From: Forficula auricularia
Lineage: Eukaryota; Arthropoda; Insecta; Dermaptera; Forficulidae
Length of the DNA stretch: 64,000 nucleotides
NCBI GenBank assembly: GCA_024734495.1
Contig: JALMQS010000137.1
Span: 845,780 to 909,779 of the forward strand
Direction of reading: 5' to 3'
Shown here piece by piece: positions 56,505-64,000 of the stretch; within the stretch, counting starts at the first letter, position 1, and each line of letters opens with the position of its first letter. The notes beneath the pieces are model-generated. The model did no database searches and was not told where the DNA came from. It saw only the letters and a list, made by a program, of their open reading frames with translations. Made by a program: the position numbers and the translations under genes.

Positions 56505-57140
56505 ACCCCAAAATCCGACCTGTCAAAATTCCAACACCCCAAAATCCCGACGAGCCAAACGACATGTGAAATTCAGACGATATTTTAATATTTTATTAAC
56601 CTTTTTAATATTTACAGTAAATATATTTGACAAGATTAAGCTAATTAACACAAAAAGAACATAATTGAATTATCAAAATAAAAAATATTTTTATCAATCT
56701 TTTCAATACATATTTAAGTTTAAAAAATTAATGCTTAGTAAGTAAGTAATTATTTATTTATTTTTTTATTTTATTTTTTTGGAAAATCTGTCTGTGTCCC
56801 AAGTGCTTTTTTTAGCACTATAAATTAGTTTAGTATTAGGGTTTTCGCTTTTTTAATATGTGGTTGATTAGGAAAAAAAAATGGGGGACCGAAACAGAAC
56901 ACACCCGGACTATACCTCAGATCGGCTCGGTTCGGTTCGTATACCTCCATGTTGAGCTGGTTTTTAGACGGTTCGGTCTAAACGTTTATTAACAGAAACA
57001 ACTTTTACTTAGTTCAATTTGATTTTTGATATTGTTAATTAATTTAAATGTAAAAACAGTATCTTAATTTATAAATCAATTAATTTAATTTTGGCTTGTC
57101 TGGATTTTGACATTCGGGATTTTGGGTTGAACCCCTACTA
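56505..57140 (+). repeat. ATCCCGAC-family repeat, copy 2, with LINE tail
   Basis: Starts GGGTTCACCCCAAAATCCGA and ends with the approximate inverse (ATTCGGGATTTTGGGTTGAA), so it has inverted termini about 35 bp long. An inverse LINE tail (GTGCTAAAAAAAGCACTTGG) lies at 56750-56880. A GC-richer segment with CGGTTCGGTTCG lies near 56930. Confidence 0.65.
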
Positions 57141-58442
57141 TTATGTTTCAAGAAAAAAAAATTATGTCCTTTTTTTGAAGAAAATATAAATATCAAGCTC
57201 TAACTTAATAAGTGAAGTAGTGAGAAAAAAGATGCCTGAAGAACATATTTATTAAATAACAATTTAAAAATATATTTCATATTTATTTGTTTCTTTGGCT
57301 ATTCGAATATATATATATATATATTGGTTGATAAGCCATAAGGTGAAAGTCAAGAGGGAGGATTTTCCGACCCGTTTCAAGAGCTTTTAGGACATTCAGG
57401 TTTCTAAAAGAGTGAATTAGCTTCCAACATTTTCTGTCAACTTCTTGCCTTGGTGCTTAACTCCTATCTATCTCTCCGGACTCGAATTCGTCTTAGATCT
57501 GGGGTTGGGGAGATAGGAGGGAAATTGATTTCCTCGATTTTCCAAAGCGCCCGGAAAAAGGGCCGACGGCAAGCTGTTTCGTCCATCAAGATCGATGGAC
57601 CACCAAACAAGTTTTATATGTATAGTCACCTTCCAATAGAGCACGTGTAAGCAGGCGTTGAGGAAAAATTATTCTGGGTGGGTGGCTGAGAATTCCCAGA
57701 TTACCTTAATATAATTAAGAAGTCTTTAATCTCATATCCAGGTAATTGTGACTTGTTCCAGCTGATACAAAGAGATTTAACAAAAAGACAACTACACATA
57801 GAGATATTTATTCAGTTTCAAATCAGAAATTTTTTCTTAGTGATGTTTAGATATCAATAATCATATAAACGTAACATTTGCATTCAAATTTCTGGACTTT
57901 GGTTTTTGCCATTCAGATGATATAATATTTCTGCCTTGCCAGCTGAATTTCTGTTTTTGTATTGTGTTACAAATTGTGTTTTTTGGGTTTTTGTTTTTGA
58001 ATGTTCAGTTTAAATGAAGGTTTTTCATGTTCCATACAAGTGCTGAGGAAGCCCCCCCCCCCTTATTTTTGTAATAAAAGGGCGAAACAGATGGATCCCT
58101 GTCAACCAAAGCAAAAAAGCAGCAAATACAAACCATATCATACAATTTAATATTTTTATTGAACGATTTTTTACTTTTGTTTTATTTCCTCTAAGTAAAA
58201 TAAAATTGAAGAAAGAAAATCACTCAACAATAACTGACTCCTATCTTCCATTGCCACCAATTTCTACAATAAAATTGATTATTTTTATAAATAAAAGAGA
58301 ACACCAGCATTTTTGAGTGCAAATTATAACTTTAATTCAATTAAAGGAGACAATAAAAGAGTGTGTGTCTTCTGCTGGAAAATAAATTAATAACAAGACT
58401 ATATTTTGCCCTCTTCATTCCTGTGAATCAATTGTAATAGAC
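57141..58442. other. Low-repeat island, then A+T-rich
   Basis: 57330-57720 is GC-richer and repeat-free, with a 66-codon open frame (57450-57650) of no recognised family. 58043-58088 (plus) is a hairpin variant CTGAGGAA-GCCC...GGGC-GAAACAG with a C-run loop. 58345-58385 is an arm of the GAGTGTGTGTCTTCTGC family. Confidence 0.4.
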
Positions 58443-59125
58443 CAGGGGTCGGCAACCTGCGGCTTTTTCGATGTCAAGATACGGCTCTCCAGTTCCATGC
58501 GCCAATATTAATATTTTTTTCTTTTTTTATTTATTTATTATCATCGGGAACAAAGCCCATTTAGACAGCACATCAGTAAAGTGTTAGTGAGAGAGCCGAG
58601 TTTTAGCCAGAATAAATTTTATATGCTAGCCAGGCTCGAACCCAGGTCTCCCGCTTGAACATCGTCATCAAGGATGCTGAAGCGTAGCCAGAGCCTTAGC
58701 CAGCTCGGCCAACCCGACTCCCCAATATTATTAATTATATTATTTTATTTTCAAAACTCATAAAAAATATTATAGTCAAAAAAAATATAATGCAAACAGA
58801 ATAAAAACACTCAACAGAGACTAGTGAGAATAGGTGGAGTAGAGAGTAGAATCTACTCTAATTTTATTATTTTAGTAGAGCTAGTTAAAATACTTTAATA
58901 TGTTTTGTGCGAAACATTTCTATGTTTTTATATGAATAAATATTATTTCATATTTAAACCTAATTATTTTAAAACAAATTTATATACTTAATCCTAATCA
59001 AATAAGATAATATTGAAACAAAAATGTTAGTGGCTCTTTAAAAAGTGGCTCTTTAAAAATTATTTTTATTACTTGAGAAGAATATAGTGAATACTTTTGA
59101 GCCATCTAACCCCCGCTAGAAGAAA
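58443..59125 (+). mobile_element. hAT-like element, degenerate, carrying a SINE
   Basis: The left end CAGGGGTCGGCAACCTGCGG, then CTTTTTCGATGTCAAGATAC, is typical of GGTCGGCAACC-ended hAT families. The right part has GTGGCTCTTTAAAAAG twice and decayed terminal sequence near 59100. Noncoding. Confidence 0.6.
58511..58721 (-). mobile_element. tRNA-Leu/Ser-like SINE with 9-bp target duplication
   Basis: Minus strand: head GGGAGTCGGGTTGGCCGAGC (A box TGGCCGAGCTGG), B box GGGTTCGAGCC, tail toward AAATAAATAAAAAAAG. The flanks CCAATATTA (58502-58510 and 58722-58730) are identical. Different family from 42476-42661. Confidence 0.85.
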
Positions 59126-59303
59126 TTATCTTGCGGAATCTCGAAATTTTTTTCGAAACTCACATTACTAACCAGTATTCAAATTATTTGGCGTCGTTTA
59201 TAAAAAATCTCTCCAGCACTCCGTCTTCTTACTTTTCTTGATATCAATAGATATAGTGATTAAAAGATGGTTTATTGTGATAATTCCTAAAAAAATAAAT
59301 TGT
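59126..59303. other. A+T-rich spacer
   Basis: No supported feature. Confidence 0.5.
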
Positions 59304-60032
59304 CACACGTTCTGATATGGCCACCCACTTGACTTTACCATACACTTCTGGTCGAGTTTGACCATGGGCCTAAATTTTCATTTTTTGACCCCTACCCCCC
59401 CCCCCCCCCCGTCGCCCAACCCCATTTTGAGCGTTTTTTTACATTATTAGTTTTCTGGGGGCCCAATGATTATGTATATAAAATTTGGTTGAGTTTGCTC
59501 AAATGCCATAGATTTTCATTTTTTGACCCCCCCCCTAATTTTGGGACCAGAAAAAAAATATTTCCGTTATTATAGGTTCATTTTATAGTATATTTCATTT
59601 TTCTTGTTTTTTTAGTTTGAAAATATTATAATTTTAAATTTTAACCCCCCCTCCCTCTTATCCATCAAAATCAAATCAGTTCTTAATCTCAATGCACCAA
59701 AACTACGTGTAAAATTTGGTTTTGATATTCAAACTAGTTTTGGAGCTAGCTCGTCCACAAAAATTTGGTAACGCACAGACTAACGGACAACTAGTCAACC
59801 AGACTAACAGACATTTTTACAAAACAATTATTATTTCAAAAAATATAATTTTTCGATGTTTACTTATTAAATCTTTTTTTGTAGACCGAAATTCCATGGT
59901 TTAGCCCAATTTTTTTAATCAAAATAGTTTAGGCCTTTTTTGAGATATTTTGATAAAAAGAAGGAAAAAAAAACACTTTTTACTTTTTTCATGCACGATT
60001 ACAATACTTGAGCATACCATGTATGGTAAAGT
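59304..60032 (-). mobile_element. CTTTACCATAC-ended repeat, copy 2
   Basis: The reverse of 1730-2458: ACACGTTCTGATATGGCCAC at one end and CATACCATGTATGGTAAAGT at the other. It contains a C16 run near 59396-59411 and the CGAGCTAGCTC / GTTAGTCTGTGCGTTACC-type blocks. The 62-codon frame at 59716-59904 is spurious. Confidence 0.7.
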
Positions 60033-61052
60033 AATAATATTAAATTAAAAATTATCATATTATGTAGTTAACGTCCAATTTAAGTTTAACACACCTATCA
60101 TTAAATATTTAACATTAATCATGTTTCTAATATCTAATAAATATTTGAGATATATATACAATGAAAAAAAAACTTAAAAATTGATAATGGTTTAATCTCA
60201 ATTTATGGGTATATTAAATAAATTTAATTGTCCCTTATTTCCATTAGGACGCAATGTAAATTGAGAAATAAACATAAAAATTCATCGTTGGGGTTTTGAG
60301 ATAAAAGAGCCCTTAGGTTGCAGTTTAAAGAAAATAATCATAAATACTGTGGAAGTGGAAAAATTATTACAAAAAATACACTTTTAAGTATTTATCCATT
60401 TAAAAAATAAATTGTTAATACTTTCGAAATTTGAGAAATTTTTATGTCCGTATTATATTCGAAAAATGTATAAAAATTTTATTGATTGCTATAAAATTAC
60501 AAAAAGTCCATATTTTCCGAATGATAATATCAAAAGGGAAGTTGACTTCCGCAGGAGGGTGATTAATGTTCGAATTTATAATTTAAGATCCTGTCAAAGG
60601 AATTTCCTTGAAAATTAAAGAGATAATTTTGCCCTCACTTCAGGATCTGAGAAAATAAATGAAAGAATAAACATCTCTCAGGTGAATGCGCTCTTCCCTT
60701 GAAAGGAATTAATTAAATTCACTTTTGTACTTCTGTAAAAAAATATCCATTCTCTCTCAAAATTATTTGCCCTCTTTAATAAATATTTAACTGATTGTCA
60801 AATTTATAAACAATACCCTGTTAGCACACTTGGTCTAGAAGAGTTTATCTAGATACTGCGGAGATTTTTTAGACATCTTAAATAATAAATAAATAAATAT
60901 ATAAATAAATAAATAAATAAATTATTTATTTATTATTTATTTAAGAAATCTTAAAGACAATAAGAGCTGAATAATGAGTGTACTATCTGAGTATTATTTG
61001 CAACATTGTAGAATTTGAGATATAATACATTAAAACTTTTTTAAAATATTAA
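60033..61052. other. A+T-rich; AAAT palindrome
   Basis: 60875-60955 is an (AAAT)n/(ATTT)n palindrome bounded by AGACATCTTAAATAA and its inverse. A 68-codon frame (60412-60618) has no recognisable domain. Confidence 0.45.
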
Positions 61053-61745
61053 TAACTAGCTGAAAGGCCCGCCTTCGGCGGCCTTCTTGCTAGCCAGGGG
61101 ACACGCCCCTGGACCTAGGACTCCCACCCCCGTACCACCCCACTACGCCTCTGGACCTTCACCTGAAGCCGCCACTCCACCAACTCTGCACCACCACCCC
61201 GTGCCCTTCACCCCCCGCCTAGCCCCTGGACCCTGGACCCACACCCCATTAGAGGCCCACAGATTATGTATACAAAATTTGGTTGAGTTTGCTCCAAGGA
61301 CAAGAATTTATATTTTTCACCCTCCCCTTTTTTGGGTGGTTTTTTGGGGGAATTTTTTTAAACAAAAGTTGTCAAAAATATCATCCCCTACAACTTTGCT
61401 TGTAATAAAATTTTCCGTATGGTTAATAGATTAGGAGTTATTTAATAATTTTCATTCGTGCGCACCTCCAAACCCCCTTTTGTGGTCAAAATATTAAAAC
61501 GTTATATAGCTATAAACGTAAGTTAGAAGACATCTGATGCAAATATGAAATTTCATAATAATCCCTTCAGTCGTTTTTACGTGAATCATGAGAAACTTTT
61601 CGCGGAAACCACGGAAACAGACATACAGACAGGAATTTTGTTGAGGGTGTTTTCGTTCATAACTTTGCTTGAAAAGTCTGCAACCAAAATTTGGCATGAT
61701 TTGGAGCAATGTACAGACAAAACCTTAATTTTATATATATAGATA
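61053..61745 (+). repeat. Dispersed repeat with GC-rich end hairpin
   Basis: The start TAGCTGAAAGGCCCGCCTTC, then GGCGGCC, forms a hairpin. A C-rich block (61090-61250), ATTATGTATACAAAATTTGG and a closing GAGCAATGTACAGACAAAAC follow. A second copy is at 10665-11555. The 115-codon Pro-rich open frame at 61087-61434 comes from the C runs. A Helitron-like nature is possible but unproven. Confidence 0.55.
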
Positions 61746-62384
61746 TTCAATTTTATAATTCATACTTTTAAATAATTCTAATGCAGAGATCTCCAAACTT
61801 GTTATATAGCGTAACCCTATAATATACAATTTTTCAAAAATATAGAGTTTTACATAAGTATCTTATTTTTCTAAAAATTTACTAACAGGTTAATTATTAA
61901 AATAATTCAGAGTTTAATTCTACATATTATTAATTATTTTATTTAAGGAAAAAAGAAATATTGACCATCTAACGGGAATTGAACCGGTAACCAATGATCT
62001 CTTCAGTATATGTAGAGCCCACAAGACACAAGCCCGTATACAAATGCGCCATGGAACCTCTCGCTCTAATCAGCCCAGAGACAGAATGTTATTTCTCTCT
62101 TTAATGCTCTTTTCTATTTTGAATTATTATTATTTTTATTTAAAATATTAAATCAAAAGGAAATAGATGTCCTAACGGTCTAATATCAATTTAAATGAAA
62201 TTTTGAAAAACGATGTATGCATTTCATTCTTTAACGTTCTTTTCTATTATTAATTAAAATATTAAATCAAAAGCTCCTGGAAATGGAGAGCTTAATGGTC
62301 TAATGTCAATTTAAATGGTATTTCGAAATACGACCTATTCACAAGCTGAATCTAATAACAAAAACTAAATATGCATATTCTAAT
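61746..62384. other. A+T-rich with hAT-like end and tRNA-like relic
   Basis: CAGAGATCTCCAAACTTG at 61784 resembles a hAT left end. 61968-62070 (minus) has B-box-like GGTTCAATTCC and a weak A box (CATGGCGCATTTG), suggesting a SINE or tRNA pseudogene. 62110-62340 contains a diverged direct repeat (AATATTAAATCAAAAG at 62142 and 62260). Confidence 0.4.
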
Positions 62385-62696
62385 GGCCCCTCTACACTAT
62401 GGGACAGCATGGGCCACTGATGATGGCAATGATGGCCACAATTAAAACTAGTTGGCTTGCATGAAGCATCCACACAGTGGTCCAATAGATGGGCCAATGT
62501 CGATGGAAATGTGGAAACGCCACCTAGCCAGTGCGCACTTTCGTTGCAACTTGGTCCTCTTTAATGTGGGGAAAAAACCGCTCTGAAAGCCAATGTTAGT
62601 CAGCGCCATTTCCATCCTCAACCACTATCGGCCACTACAACCCGATTCCCCTCTACACAATGTTGATGGCTTGAATTGGCCTACGTTGGCTCATAG
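62385..62696. mobile_element. MITE with CTACACTATG ends
   Basis: GGCCCCTCTACACTATGGGA at the left and the inverse of TCTACACTATGAGCCAACG at the right, with GGCCA-rich subterminal sequence. About 310 bp and GC-richer than its flanks. The ends recall PIF/Harbinger MITEs, but the target duplication is unclear. It is inserted near the right end of the hAT copy that follows. Confidence 0.55.
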
Positions 62697-62940
62697 TGTA
62701 GAATATGTACGTGAGCTACTTTCGAAGTTAAAATCATCCTGTAAGCTAATTGTTACAAAAAAAAATTGCTTATTGCTTATACAACCTTATTTATACAATT
62801 TTATTTATATGTAAAACCAAAAAAGGCGACGAAATCTTTAAAAATATTTAAAATTATATAGATATATTCGGTTAGGTATATTAAAAAATAAAAAAATAAA
62901 GAAATAATAGATTATTATATATAAAATTTTAATCAAAGTA

Positions 62941-63242
62941 CAGTAAGTATTCGAATTACTCGATTAATTGGTTCCGAAAGTATTCGTATAAGTCGAAAAA
63001 TCGCGTATGTCGGGGAAAGCGCAAAATTTAGCATTTTTGTCAAAAAAAATACGTTTTAATTTCAAATGATAGGTGAAAGTAAAATAAATTTATATATATA
63101 TATATAGTATATACACTCAAGAAAATATTGTTAATTGCACATAACTGAGTTACCCCCCCACCACACTACCACGCCTCTCCTTATGTAAACTAAAGAACTA
63201 AAATTAACTTTTTTTTTAATCGCGTAAGTCGAGGACTGACTG
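62941..63242 (-). mobile_element. pogo/Tigger-like MITE, uninterrupted copy
   Basis: 302 bp with ends CAGTAAGTATTCGAATTACT and the inverse of CAGTCAGTCCTCGACTTACG, TA on both sides. It lacks the 420-bp insertion present at 15633-16052 and so records the empty site. Confidence 0.75.
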
Positions 63243-63590
63243 TAAACAAAAATACAATAATTTTAACAATAATTTTTAAGTCTATAACAAATTTTTAATA
63301 TTTAAAATGTGAATTTTATAATAAATTTAATAATTTGAAAAGTCTGAAAGGCTTAATAAGAAACTAGATACTTGCTTTCCTAAGATGTCGTGCTGATATT
63401 GCGCTCTTTTGAATTAATATTTGAAAAAATTTCTATTTAATAATTAAATAATTTTAAAAATTCCCTTATAAAACAATGAAAACTAGAAAAATTAAAAAAA
63501 AAGTAGTTTTAATATATTTATTTTTATGTAAGTATTTTAGAATAAACATTCCTTATTAAATAATTTTTTTAATTTTTACTTTCAACTTTT

Positions 63591-64000
63591 TTACTTTACC
63601 AAACAGGGTATGGTCAAGTATTGTAATCGTGCATGAAAAAAGTGGTTTTTTTTCCTGCTTTTTTTCGAAATATCTCAAAAAATTTGATTAAAAAAATTGA
63701 GAGAAACCATGGCATTTCGCTCTACAAAAAAGCTCTAATAAGTGAACATCGAAAAAATTATATTTTTTGAGATAATAATTGTTTTGTCAAAATGTGTTAG
63801 TCTGTCTGTGCGGTTGTTTGGTTGGGTGTCTGTTAGTCTGTGCTTTACCAAATTTTTGTGGACGAGCTAGCTCAAAAACTAGTTTGAATATCGAAACCAA
63901 ATTTCACACATAGTTTTGGTCCATTGAGATTAAGAGCTGATTAGGTTTTGGTGCATATCGACACAATTAAGGGGGGTGGAGGGGGGGGGGCTAAAAATTA
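63591..64000 (+). mobile_element. CTTTACCA-ended repeat, copy 3, cut by window end
   Basis: TACTTTACCAAACAGGGTAT, then GTCAAGTATTGTAATCGTGC, closely follows 1730-2140, including GTTAGTCTGTGC, GACGAGCTAGCTC and the terminal GGGGTGGAGGGGGGGG run. The element continues beyond 64000. Confidence 0.75.

Larger units (their letters stand above)
62697..64000 (-). mobile_element. hAT element, second copy of 15074-16446, truncated by window end
   Basis: The minus strand follows 15074-16446 in order. ATATGTACGTGAGCTACTTT corresponds to the right end, CAACCTTATTTATACAA follows, then the pogo-like element at 62941-63242. 63245-63590 matches the region left of it (CTAAGATGTCGTGCTGA, AAAACTAGAAAAATTAAAAA). 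The CTTTACCA element (63591-) interrupts it before its left end. Confidence 0.75.

Noticed and set aside
61087..61434. 115-codon Pro-rich protein
   Set aside because: Generated by the C-rich part of a dispersed repeat; no domain, and the frame is not kept in the other copy.

Overview
The window looks like intergenic or, more likely, intronic DNA from an invertebrate animal, probably an arthropod. It is strongly A+T-rich and full of degenerate transposons, and it has almost no open coding sequence. The transposon mix is mariner relics with the WPPRSPDL-type signature, Jockey/CR1-like LINEs, many hAT-type nonautonomous elements with 8-bp target duplications, and tRNA-derived SINEs. I cannot name the species. 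No bacterial-style operons, rRNA or convincing functional tRNA genes are visible. A run of exactly 100 N (40010-40109) is an assembly gap.

Layout. 1-660: a GC-richer long palindrome. 1637-5508: two oppositely oriented copies of one hAT element, each with a perfect 8-bp target duplication; the left copy is split by three later insertions. 8262-11555: an inverted-repeat element, a SINE head, and a dispersed repeat carrying a 604-bp TA-flanked palindromic MITE. 12912-13400: a mariner N-terminal relic. 15074-16446: a three-layer nest (hAT, then pogo-like, then a smaller TIR element); the hAT plus pogo-like unit recurs at 62697-64000. 18460-19097: a long palindrome. 22-31 kb: tandem duplication, SINE, LINE tail, several MITEs and a full copy of a 461-bp hairpin-bearing repeat. 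31.4-38.4 kb: inverted-repeat elements, two mariner transposase relics (one in a snap-back element) and a LINE C-terminal fragment. 41-46 kb: a large palindrome, a SINE with a 12-bp target duplication, and two adjacent hAT MITEs. 49755-51281 (minus): the longest ORF, a LINE reverse transcriptase interrupted near its end by one stop codon. 54-57 kb: nested mariner MITEs. 58-64 kb: hAT, SINE and nested elements.

The only candidate host coding sequence is a 62-bp possible exon on the minus strand (46769-46830) with a good acceptor, polypyrimidine tract and GTGAGT donor. If real, much of the window is intron of a minus-strand gene.

The most unusual signal is a small two-stem hairpin. Its core is CTGAAGAA, then an inner stem and loop, then GAAACGTY. 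It recurs about fourteen times, on both strands and in unrelated sequence contexts: in the arms of inverted-repeat elements, in the loop of one, and near the 3' end of a SINE-sized repeat. Its inner stem changes by compensatory substitutions.
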